DNA of 64,000 nt from Hyperoodon ampullatus (taxonomy: Eukaryota > Chordata > Mammalia > Artiodactyla > Ziphiidae). This document shows, in pieces, positions 47,998-58,995 of this stretch. The stretch is taken from NCBI GenBank assembly GCA_949752795.1, contig OX457057.1, positions 158,759,980 through 158,823,979 of the forward strand, in the 5' to 3' direction. The stretch's first letter is position 1, and each line of letters opens with the position of its first letter. The position numbers and the translations under genes are program-made. Below the pieces are notes generated by a model, which had not been told where the DNA came from, made no database searches, and saw only the letters and a program-made list of their open reading frames with translations.

Positions 47998-50840
47998 GAT
48001 CTTTCTTTTTTAATGTAAGCATTTATAACTATAAATTTCACTCTGAACTCCACTCTGAGCATCCCATAAGTTTTGGTATGTTGTGTTTTTGTATTCATTC
48101 ACCTCAAAGCATTTTCTCATTTTTTCTTTGGGTTTTCTTTGACCCATTTGTTGTTTAAGAATGTTGTTTAATTTCCACGTATTTGTGAATTTTCCAGTTT
48201 TTCCTGCTGTTATTCATTTCTAAATCAATTCCATTGTGGTCAGAGAGGATACATTTATTGAAACTTGTTTTGTAGCTTATCATATGGTGTATCCTGGAGA
48301 ATGTTCCATGTGCAATTAAGAAGAATATGTATTCTTCTGTGTTGAGTTCTGTATTAGGTCTAGCTGAATTATAGTGTTGTTCAAATCCTGTTTCCTTATT
48401 GATCTTCTGTAGATGTACTAGTCATTATTGCAAATGGAGTATGGAAGTCTTCAACTATTATATTATTGTAGAACTGTCTAGTTCTCCCCTCAGCTCTGCC
48501 AGTGTTTGCTTCATATATTCTGGGGCCTCATTGTTTCCTGCATATGTGCTTATTATGTCTTCTTGATGAATAAATTCTTTTTGGTCAATATATAATGTCC
48601 TTCTTTGTCTCTGGTAAAAACTTTTGGCTTAAAGTCTATTTTGTTTAATATTAGTATAGTCACTGCAGTTCTCTTCTGGTTACTATTTGTATGGAATGTC
48701 TTTTTCTATCCTTTTACTATTAATTTATTAATATTTGGACCTAAAGTGAGTCCCTTGTAGACATTATATAATTGGATCATGTTTATCCATTCTACCAGTC
48801 TCTATCTTTTAATTGGTGATCTTAATCCATTTACATTTGAAGTGATTACTGATAAGGACTTCTGCCATTTGCCATTTGATTTCTATATGTCATATTCTTT
48901 TGTATTTGATGAGTTTTTTCTAGTGTTTTGTTTGACTCACTCATTTCCTTTCTGTATATTTTTAGTTATCGTCTTAGTGGTTACCATGGAGATTACAATT
49001 AACATTCTAAATTTCTAATAATCTAGTCTGGATTGATACCAACTTAGCTTCAATAGCACATAAACACTCTGCTCTTTTACAGCTCCAATCCTACTTTATG
49101 TTGCTATTGTCACAAATTACATCTTTATACATTGTCTGCCCATTAACATGGATTTATAATTGTTTTATGCATTGCTCTTTTAAATCGTACAGGAAACAAA
49201 GAAAAGGAGTTACAAAGAAAGATTCTAATAATACCGGCTTTATATTTACTCATGTATTTGCTGCCTTTGCTGGAGTTACTGCTTCATATGGCTTTGAGTT
49301 ACTATCTAGTGTTCTTTTCCTTCAGTCTGAAGGACTCCCTTTAGCACAGGGAAGATCCAGATCCAGCCTTTGTTGATCTGGGAATGTCTTAAGTTTTTCT
49401 TTATTTTGAAGGATAGTTTTGCCAGATATAGAATTCTTGTTTGATAGTGTTTTTTCCCCCTTTCAGCACTTTAAATATGTCATCTCATTGGTTTCTGTCT
49501 TCCATGGTTTCTGATGAGAAATGATGTTAATCTTATTGCCAATCCTTTGTTCGTATTGAATTGCTTCTCTCTTGCTGCTTTCAAGGTTCTCTGTTTTGGC
49601 TTTCAACAGTTTGATTATAATGTATGTTGGTGTGGATCTCTTTGTATTTATTCTGCATCCATTAAGCTTCTTGGATGTGTTGATTCACATCTTTCAACAA
49701 ATTTGGAAAGTTTCCAACCATTATTTTTTCAAATATTCTTTCTGCTCTTTTCTTTCTCTCTTCTTCTGGGATTCCCATATCAGTGTTCTTGATGGGATAC
49801 CACTGGTCCTTCCAACTTTGTTCATTTTTCTTCCTGCTCCTTAGATTCAATAATTGCAATTGTCCTATCTTCAAGTTTGTTATTCTTCTGCCTGCTCAGA
49901 TCTGATATTGAACCTCTCTAGTGAGTTTTTCATTTCAACTATTGTACTTTTTTGTACTTTTAATGTACAGCTATAGAATTTCTATTTGGTTCCATTTTAT
50001 AAGTTTTATCCCTTTATGGATATTCTCTATTTATTCATCTGTTGTTCTCTTGGTTTCCTTTAATTATTTATCCATGGTTTCCTTGAGCTCTTTGAGGCTA
50101 TTTAAGACAATTGATTTAAAGTTTTGTCTCGTAAGTCCAAAGTCTTTTCTGGACTTCCTCAGAGATGGTTTCTGTCAATTCCTTTTTTTTTTTTCCTGTA
50201 AATGGGCCATAGCTTCCTGTTTCTTTGTATGTCTTATAATTTTTATTGAAAACTGGGTATTTTTAATAGTATAATGTGGTAACTCTGGAAATTGGATTCT
50301 ACCTCATCCCCAGGGTTTGCTGTATTGGTTGTTTAGGACTGCAGTTGTCCATATGTTTAGTGAATTTTCCAAACTGTTTTTGCAAAGGCTCTATTCTTTT
50401 TTGTGTGTGGCTGCTGAAGTCTCTGTTATCTCAGCAGTTAGTCAGTGACCTGACAGAAATTTCCCTTAACACCTGCAGCTAAAAAGAAAAACAAAACCAA
50501 AAAACTCCTTGTCTTTGCAGATTAGCTCTGAGTTGAGGCACTCCTTCAAACTAAGCCAGGCTGCCTACAACCCTGCCTTAGTTTTCACCTCCTGCTTGCA
50601 CAGGGCCCAGTGATCGGCCAGAAGCACAAGCTTAAGGTCTTTACAGGTCTCTTCTGAGTATGCATCCATCCCTGAGATTGTGCATTTTACTGTAGATTCC
50701 CCAGTATATAAAGTAGCTCTTATTTCCCCAAGAATCTTCCTCCTCAGCCTCCTCATTTGTAGGCTTTTCCTTGCCCTTCCTTCATCCTTTGCCCCAGGTA
50801 GCTTTGGGTAGAGTATGTCTTTAAATGCTTTCATCAGATG
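47998..50840 (-). mobile_element. Old L1M, antisense (ORF and 5' part)
   Basis: The T-rich text ('ccataagttttggtatgttg', 'gtggtcagagaggatacatt', 'taatccatttacatttgaag') is the reverse complement of ancient L1M internal sequence and continues to about 50500 with GC-richer 5' region text to about 50840. All frames are broken. The exact 5' limit is uncertain. Confidence 0.75.
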
Positions 50841-51270
50841 CTACTTATAAAGCTGCTCCATCCTGAGGGAGGTGAAACAAAGGTCAGTTTCTTTGCCAGT
50901 CCCTCTCCTGAGATACTGATCATCAGACAGGTCAAAATGCACGGTCACAATTTTTTGAGAATAAGGTCCCTATGTCCCCCACCCCTCACCCATCCCAGTG
51001 CCAGCAAGCCACATCAGAAATATGGGCTGTTGCTATTCACTCAACTGCTGCCAGTCTGGAGAATGGGATATGGTAAGCAAGTAAGTAAAAACACCAGAAC
51101 ACTTTCTTACTGAATTTTAACAACCTCTTCATCTAGCACTCCTTGGCTATGTTTAATTAGATTTCAGAGTTACAAAAAACATTGATTCTGTCATTTTTTG
51201 CCAATTTGTTTGCTTTAGAAGAAGAACTAATTCTTGGAGCTCTTTACTCCACTATTTCCAGGATGTCACC
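50841..51270. other. Unassigned spacer
   Basis: I see no coding exon. It may be further L1M 5' sequence. Confidence 0.4.
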
Positions 51271-51279
51271 TCTTTCTTG

Positions 51280-51965
51280 TATCTTTCTCTCTGCTCTCTC
51301 CTTCCTGAATGCATTGAGATACTCAATTCTGTCTTATCTTAAATAACAAAACAATATCTTCCCTAACTACCACATCTTTGTCTCTTCCCTTGCAGAGCCA
51401 AACTTCTTGAAATATTTGGCTTCACTTGTCTTTACTTCTTTCCCATTCATGCCTCTACTCACTGTGATCTGGTTTCTGCCTCCAGAATATCAGTGAAAAT
51501 GCTCTTGTGGTCATGTGGGACCAAGCTGTGGCTAAATGCAGTAGGGACTACCATCTCTTTTAATCTTTCAGCATTTGACATGATCAACTACTTCCTCCTT
51601 TCATGACAGCTTGATCTGATTTTCTTACCACCTCTTTGGCCACTCCGCAGTTTTCTTTGTAATATCTTGTTTTTGCCTATCCTTTAAATGTTATTCCTCA
51701 GTGTTCTGTACAAGGGTGCTACCTTTTCCTTTTTATACATTCTTATAGCTAATCTCACCCATTCCCATGCCTGAATTTTCATACAAGTGAACAATTCTAG
51801 GATCTTTATACCTTGTCAGATTTCAGTCCTGTATTCTAGATCCTTATCTAGATGGTCTACCGGGTATCTCTGAGTGACTCCACTGGTACCTCAAATTAAC
51901 TGGCACCAAAATTAAACTCATTATCTTCCCCCATCAAACATTTTTCTCATGTTTCCTGTTTCAGT
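51280..51965 (+). mobile_element. L2 LINE ORF2 fragment, sense
   Basis: 'gtgatctggtttctgcctcc' followed by 'cagcatttgacatgatcaac' (51571) is the L2 RT region (FD of the catalytic block), and 'ttaactggcaccaaaattaaactcattat' (51896-51924) lies further along the same ORF. Broken frames. Confidence 0.85.
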
Positions 51966-51987
51966 GAATAAGGCAAATATAAATGAT

Positions 51988-52125
51988 GGGAATTCCCTGG
52001 CAGTCCAGTGGTTAGTACTCTGTGCTTCCACTGCAGGCGGCACGGGTTCGATTCCTGGTCGGGGAACAAATATCCTGCAAGCCATACACATGGCACAGCA
52101 AAAAAAAAATTTTTTTAATATATAT
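51988..52125 (+). mobile_element. Short tRNA-derived SINE
   Basis: 'gggaattccctggcagtcca' head, 'cgggttcgattcctggtcgg' B-box region, A/T tail. TSD 'atataaatga' is exact at 51977-51986 and 52126-52135. Confidence 0.92.
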
Positions 52126-52289
52126 ATATAAATGAGATGTATTCTAGAGTTCTTCCAAAGTATTTACAGAGGTAGTCCTTGTACTGTCTGTTACAGAAGT
52201 ATTTAGAGTATGTAAGATGTAATACAAGCACAAATGACTGTATTGGTTTGCTGATTTAGTGAGGATTTTTAAGAGTTTCATATATGTAT

Positions 52290-53100
52290 CTGGAAAAAAA
52301 TGTTCACTCCTGCTTATCAAAGAAAATTAAAATGAGGCAGTGAGCCTATTAAAACGGCAAATATTTTTATACATTTAAAAGATACCCCATGCTGATGAGC
52401 TTGCAGAAAAGTGAGTTCTCAGACCAAGTTTCAATTGGTTAAACTTTCTTGGAGGGTGGTTTAGCAATATGTATCCAAGAGGCTTAAAATGTTTTATACC
52501 TTTTGACTTAGTAATTCTCAATTTAGTTTATACTAAAGAAATAACTAGAGATGTGCATGATTTATTTGTGGTAGTATTTTTGTAATATTGAAAAAAATTG
52601 TAAGCTATCTAAATGAGGGTAAGAAAATCATATTATGACACACCTGTATGATGTATTATTATGTAACTCATAAAAATTAGGCCTTGGAGACACAGACGTA
52701 GAGGACAAACATATGGACACCAAGGGGGTAAGGGGGTGGGTGGGATGAACTGGGAGATTGGGATTGACATGTATACACTAGTATATATAAAATAGATAAC
52801 TAATGAGAACCTGCATGTAGCACAGGGAACTCCACCTCACTTCGCTGTACAGTAGAAACTAACACAACATTGTAAAACTATACCCTCCCAATTAAAAAAA
52901 AAAATTTAGGCTTTGAAAAAATATTTAAAGACATGGGGAAATGTGATATAATGAAATGAGAAAAATCAGGATTCAAAACCATATGCATCTATGGTATGAT
53001 ATATTGGTATTATGAATAAATGAATATATGCATGGGAAAAAGACAAGAAGGAAATATCTATATAAATATATTTTATTTAGGTTAAAATTTCCATTTTTGT
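52290..53100 (+). mobile_element. Old L1M/HAL1-like fragment, sense
   Basis: 'ttggagggtggtttagcaat' (52450), the 52500-52680 region and 'atgcatctatggtatgatat' (52983) are diverged L1 3' sequence. A younger L1 tail interrupts it at 52683. Confidence 0.65.
52683..52902 (+). mobile_element. Young L1 3' tail with TSD
   Basis: From 'ttggagacacagacgtagag' to the A run at 52900. TSD 'aaattaggccttg' versus 'aaatttaggctttg' (two differences) flanks it. Confidence 0.88.
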
Positions 53101-53444
53101 TATGCTTTGTTTCATTTTTTTTAAATAATAAGTGCCTCTTATATAATAAGAAAAACGATATATGAATGATGATGCCATTTCTATTGGGATAAAAGAATAG
53201 GCATTTTTTCAGAGTATATTTTTAGTTATCAGATTTTATTTTTAAAGTTCCTCATTCTTCATGGCACTAAAAATGAAGTTCTTTCCCCTCTCCTACTCCC
53301 AGTGCAAAGTTCTGGTACTTTTTTGATTTTAGTTCTAGAATCTTTAATATATAAATTTTTGTTGGTTTACCAAAATTTTAGAGTCAGTTTGAGTTAAAAC
53401 AAAGTAGTAGTTTCCAGTAGGAAAGAGATCTGATGTCATCAAGA

Positions 53445-53635
53445 CCTAGATCTAAAACTTAGCTTCACCACCCACTAACTCTGCGTCCGTGGGCAAATCA
53501 TTTACTCTCACTGAGTTTCAATTTCTTAACATTACAAGGGTATAATAATACTTTACCTCAAAGAACTGTTGTGAGGCTTAGGAGGTAATATGTAAAGGTC
53601 AAAATATGACTTCTGGCTGTATTTAATAGCTGTAA
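53445..53635 (+). mobile_element. MIR SINE, sense
   Basis: 'gtccgtgggcaaatcattta' (MIR core, diverged) followed by 'ctcactgagtttcaatttct' and 'taataatactttacctcaaa'. It lies just upstream of the isolated SHCBP1L exon. Confidence 0.8.
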
Positions 53636-53829
53636 AATTACTAGTGATTGTAATCATTCACTAGTGAATGTAATTGTAATGAGAAAATCTCTTTTCATCA
53701 TTCCTTAATTGATGGACTGATACTTTGAGCATTTAATGAACATAAATACATAAGAGTATTTACAGTGCACTAACTATACAAAGTAAGTCTTTGGGAAAAG
53801 CACATGTTACCAATGAGTTAACTGATTAA

Positions 53830-54023
<194 letters not shown>

Positions 54024-55228
54024 GTTAGCAAAGCACCCTCTGCAATTTTTTAACAGCAATGTATGCTGGAGAAACTGTATATTATAAACATGGTTAATCA
54101 GATTACTAGAAATTAGAACAGGGTTTTGTTTCACAAAAATCCCTTATGAGCTTTTTACAATTAAGATTTTCTCACCTGTTCAGTAGTATATTATCTGTAC
54201 AGGTGACCTCGTTTGGACATACTGTACCAGAGCAAATCAATCAATGAGACTACTTTCTTCCCCATGATAATGTAGCACTACAAGCAGATTCTAAATAAAT
54301 AATCAAAATAAAAAAAAATCAGTTCACAATATCTTCTATTAGCTCTGTATTTTTACCTACTTTTTTCTCCTCTGTCTCCATAGCACTTCATAGCACTCTA
54401 GTAGGAAAACCTAAATGTAAGGCTATATTAAAATATGCTCAGCATTTTCTCAAGAAGTTTAATTCACATGCAAACTCACTAAAATAGAAGTAAAAAGCAG
54501 AGTTTACTAAATTTCTTTTAGGTTCTGAACGTATTTAGTGACTTTAATTTTGACCTTTTAAAGTAAGGTTATTCCCCTTGTCTAGCCAAAAAGAAAAGAT
54601 GACTTAAACTTTGCTATCAATTCAAAAATTGAGCAACATTTTCACTAGATTTTGATGACTGTAATCAGTTATATTTTGCTGAACTATATGGGTAATAAGG
54701 ATCATACTTGCAATTTTAAAAATTGGTAGTCTTCTTAAAGATCCAACCCCTTATTTTTGGATTGTTTAGATGATTGCTCAGACTACTCTAGAGCAAAACT
54801 ATGGATATGATTACATTAATCTTGTAACCTAATTCAAGTCTCTGCCTTTTTCATTATGGTAATTTATAATGGTTTTGAAACCAGGTTTTGGTAAGATACT
54901 TTTTGTATCTTATACATTTTGTAGATGACTGCTCACTATATAATATAGGGAAATATATAGTGGAAGGAGTATGTTGAATAAGTACCATAGGTACATTTAG
55001 ATTGATTATAAACCCAGATTCTTCCATCATGGCATCAAAATAAGATATGCATTCACAGGCTCTTGGAATTAGCACGTGGACATCTTTGAGGAGGCATTAT
55101 TCTGCTCACCACTTGTCTTAACCAATTTTCTAGGTCAAGGGAAGACAAATCCTAATTCTACTCCTCAAATGGGATTTAAGAAGTTTCCTCTACCAGGACC
55201 AACCAATGCATAGCTTTTATACATTTAA
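54024..55228. other. Spacer after the SHCBP1L exon
   Basis: No further SHCBP1L exon is recognisable, although several should lie here. It is AT-rich with no young repeat. Confidence 0.55.
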
Positions 55229-55254
55229 AAGAGATTCTAAATTAGAACAATGGC

Positions 55255-55905
55255 ATATGCCCTGAGAAAACCATAATTCAAACCATAATTCAAAAAGAAA
55301 ACCACAATGTCCACTGCAGCACTATTTACAATAGCCAGGACATGGAAGCAACCTAAATGCCCCATCGACAGATGAATGGATAAAGAAGATGTGGCACATA
55401 TGTACAATGGAATAGTACTCAGCCATAAAAAGAAACGAAACTGAGTTATTTGTAGTGAGGTGGATGGACCTCTGTCATACAGAGTGAAGTAAGTCAGAAA
55501 GAGAAAAACAAATACTGTATGCTAATGCATATATATGGAATTAAAAAAAATGGTACTGATGAACCTGGTGGCAGGGCAGGAATAAAAACGCAGGTGTAGA
55601 GAATGGACTTGAGGGCGGGGGTGGGGGGTGCGGGGGCGGAGCTGGGGTGAAGTGAGAGTGGCACACACATATACACGCTATCACATGTAAAACAGATAGC
55701 TGGTGGGAAGCAGCAGCATAGCACAGGGAGATCAGCTCGGTGCTTTGCAACAACCTAGAGGGGTGGGATAGGAAAGGTGGGAGGGAGATGCAAGAGGGAG
55801 GGGATATGGGGATATATGTATGCATATGGCTGATTCACTTTGTTGTACAACAGAAACTAACACCATTGTGAGGCAATTATACTCCAATAAAGATGTATAA
55901 AAATA
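55255..55905 (+). mobile_element. Young 5'-truncated L1 3' end
   Basis: It starts near 'gccctgagaaaaccataatt' and runs through 'cactatttacaatagccagg' to 'ctccaataaagatgtataaa'. It carries a short duplication 'accataattcaa' at 55269-55296. TSD 'agattctaaattagaac' versus 'agattctaatttagaac' (55231 and 55909). Confidence 0.92.
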
Positions 55906-55929
55906 AGAGATTCTAATTTAGAACCTAGA

Positions 55930-56500
55930 GGTGGTTCCATATTTCTGCTCTGTCCTTCCCATTCGTGCACATATCTGGCTTGCCTACTGGACAGTAATTT
56001 TGTAGTATAGGCATTGGGTCTTAGTAACCATTATATTCCCCACTGTGCTGTGCATTCCAAGTAATAACTGCTAACAGTTTAAAAAGAATGCTACCATTGG
56101 GTCTCTGCTTATGCAAAAGACTGAAATGAGATTTACAATCTAGGACTTTTAAGGATATTTCATCACAGTTGCTGGGGATGGAAATGTTAGGATTCTGGAG
56201 GTGAGGACTAGACAAATCAAGATTAGAAGAGTGGCCTTGGTGTGGAATGAAAAGGGATGAATTAGAACCCCTTTCTGCCTTTTTGTAAGGAACTGGCAGT
56301 AGGAGTGGAGATTTCCTTTGCTCCGCTGCAATGCCAGTAACAGCTATGGTAAAGTCTCAATTGAAGAAAAGAATGGGAACTATAATGCTAGAGCCTCTTG
56401 TCAGTTTATTAGAAGCAGTTAAAGTGGCAGGTGGCTACAAACCAAGGGACTGAGGCACTCTTCAGCAGCACAAGGTACAGAGAAGTTGCTAATATAATAA
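55930..56500. other. Unassigned spacer
   Basis: Unique-looking sequence; no exon or repeat is recognised. Confidence 0.45.
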
Positions 56501-56502
56501 GA

Positions 56503-56626
56503 GCACTTCCTTGGTGGTTCAGTGGTTAAGAATCTATGCTTCCACTGCAGGGGGCATGGGTTCAATCCCTGGTCAGGGAACTAAGATCCCACATGCTGCC
56601 CGGCATGGCCAAAAAAAAAAAAAAAG
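56503..56626 (+). mobile_element. Short tRNA-derived SINE
   Basis: 'cacttccttggtggttcagt' head, 'gggttcaatccctggtcagg', and the end 'cggcatggccaaaaaaa'. Confidence 0.9.
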
Positions 56627-57990
56627 AAGCAAGTTACTATTCTTTGTGAGACACCCAAGATGCATGTTATCTTATAGATTTAACAGTTATATCAGAAAGC
56701 AATAAACTTGAGTACAGGGGTCTACTTCTTCCAAAGTATTAAAGTAGAAAATGAGAAAATTATACAAATATACTGTATTTTCAGTGACTGAACTAAATCA
56801 GCCATTCTTAAACTGAAGTACACGCTCCAAGAGTCTGTGAACTACCTGAAATTTTAAGTAAAACACTTTGTGTACATGCTCTTTGCTGGAGAGAGTCCAT
56901 AACTTTCATACTCTCAAAGGAGCCTCTCAGTCACCAAAAGCTTAAGCCAACTGAACTAGGTAGTATTTAAGTTTCCTTTTACATATTCTTTATTATTACT
57001 CAATTGAGGCCTAAAACAGCTTTTAACAAAACGTGTTGCTTTGTCTACAGAATACTCTGATTTGTTCTGTAGAAAATTCAGGCAACTTTATATCATTATT
57101 TTAATACTAAACATTATGCCATGTGTTTTTTGGTAATTTGATATTTTTCAGATTTTGCAGTTGCACAAGATAGATTTACTTTATTTCCTAATAAAATTCT
57201 GAAGCCATTGGCAGGTATCATTAGAATACTAGGTTAATTTGGAAATGCTTAGAACAACTACTAATGCTCTATAACTTAGAGTTTGTTTAGGTCAGCAGGT
57301 TAACCTAAGCCTCTTATGCTTCCTGTTATTTTAAAAAGAGCTAAAATTTTCAATTAATTAAGTTAAAATTACTATAGTATTAAAAATAACCACCAAGTAT
57401 ATATTTCACATTTTTACAGATTAACATGAAAAGTATTATACAGGTTTACCAGTTGAGAAACATTAAAATACTGGATTTGTAGCCAAATCCTTTGTTGCCT
57501 TTACCTTAAATTTATTTCTGTTTGAAAGAAATATGCAATTTCAAAGTCTTGAAATTTCTGAAAGACTCCCCCATTAAGGTTAATCTCAGTTGGAGATACA
57601 GATTTGAGAGTCTGTAAACTGGACTTAATCAGCTTATCAACAGTAACTGCTAAAGGTGATCTAAAGAACATATGTATAATGAGAAGAGGATTTTGAAAAG
57701 GACATTAACACAAAATATAAGTTGCCCAAGATCATTCACATGTCAGCATCATTAAGACATGAGCTCAGTTCTGTCTCATCCAAAAACTTTGTAACCTCTA
57801 CTATACTGTGCTATTTCTGAAATTAGAAATGTGAAAATTCATTGGAAACTATATAAAGTGTTATAAGCGTATAAACATCTCCACTAAAATAAACTAGCTT
57901 AACAAATATCCCTTGAAATACATGTTAATGTAGAGTTACTTGTCAAATATCTAAACTTTATGCACTGGTGAAGCTTCTTTGCCTAAATAT
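56627..57990. other. Spacer between SHCBP1L and DHX9
   Basis: About 1.4 kb with no recognisable repeat or exon. The lower part may belong to long alternative DHX9 3' ends. Confidence 0.5.
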
Positions 57991-57994
57991 AATC

Positions 57995-58697
57995 TTTATT
58001 CAAGGGTTACATAGATTAACTTTTAATTCTTATTAAAATTTTAAAATAATTTTTACACTGGAAACTAAAAAGAAAAGAGAACGCTGACCTTGGTCTTAGA
58101 TTTTTCAAAGACAAAGCTTGGGAAAAAGTAAAAATGTTCAGCCTTAGGTCAAAAGTTTTATTCAGATACAGAGGCCCACGTCAATTGTGTACTGGCCAGT
58201 ATTTACTGCAAGAATAACAACTGCATTTCAAGGTTATTTATTCTAACTACTGTAAGTAATAACATCAATTGGTGTACTTGTGAAACGAAGTACAGTTTTT
58301 CCTCTGATGTTTAAAACTAACAGATGTAATTAAGTGCCATTGTAAAATTTTTCTAATGTGTAAGATCAACAATTACTACATGGCCAGTATTCAATGTAAT
58401 ATTTTATTTCTATTGTATTAAACTAAAGTCAAGAAAATATCAAGTTAACTTTAAAGGCAAATCTTTACTCCTTAAAGAAAAAATACAAACTGTAGTACTT
58501 TTATAATAGAGGATGATATTTTACATAATATAAACAAAATCACTAATATACCTAAATGTTTAGTTTCCTTAAACTACGACAAACCACAGAATGGGTGGAA
58601 AATGGGTTTACTTATTGGCAGCACATAAACAACTTGGGAAAATGGGCAGCATGCATTATTTTACCTGTCTGTACACAGGCACTGACACTCGCAAGCT
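57995..58697 (-). other. DHX9: DHX9 3' UTR with candidate poly(A) signals
   Basis: The sequence after the DHX9 stop (minus strand) is AT-rich and free of repeats. AATAAA signals on the minus strand lie at 58403-58408, 58157-58162 and 57995-58000, giving 3' UTRs of about 0.3, 0.55 and 0.7 kb. Which one is used cannot be told from sequence alone. Confidence 0.65.
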
Positions 58698-58995
58698 TTA
58701 ATAGCCACCGCCTCCTCTTCCTTGTCCAAAGTAGCCGCTCCCATAGCCCCCTCTGCCAGCTCCTCGCTGGGACACCCCAGACCCTCTGTAGCCTCCCCCT
58801 GGGCCACCTCCATAGCCACCTCGGGAAGCCCCTCTATAGCCTCCCCGGTAGGAGCTGGAGCCTGCCCCATAGCCACTGCCACCGTAGCCTCCACCACCCC
58901 CATAGCCTCCACCGCCATAACTTGAACCTCCCCTTCTATATCCACTTCCATTGTCGTATCGTGCCATCTTGGGAGGACGTGGACCATCTCCATAC
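58698..58995 (-). CDS. DHX9: DHX9 last coding exon: nuclear transport signal and RGG box
   Basis: It encodes 98 residues plus a split Arg. '[20 protein letters not shown]' is the bidirectional nuclear transport domain known in human DHX9, including Arg residues that PRMT1 methylates. The rest is built of GGY, RGG and YRG repeats that bind single-stranded nucleic acid. From memory the human exon is about 19 residues longer, the difference lying in the Gly-rich repeats; this needs an alignment. Confidence 0.93.

Noticed and set aside
55134..55190. Text after 'ccaattttctag' at 55122-55133 looks like an acceptor followed by a weak resemblance to the next SHCBP1L exon.
   Set aside because: Only scattered words fit and the reading frame does not hold. 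It was not strong enough to call a decayed exon; a proper alignment could revisit it.
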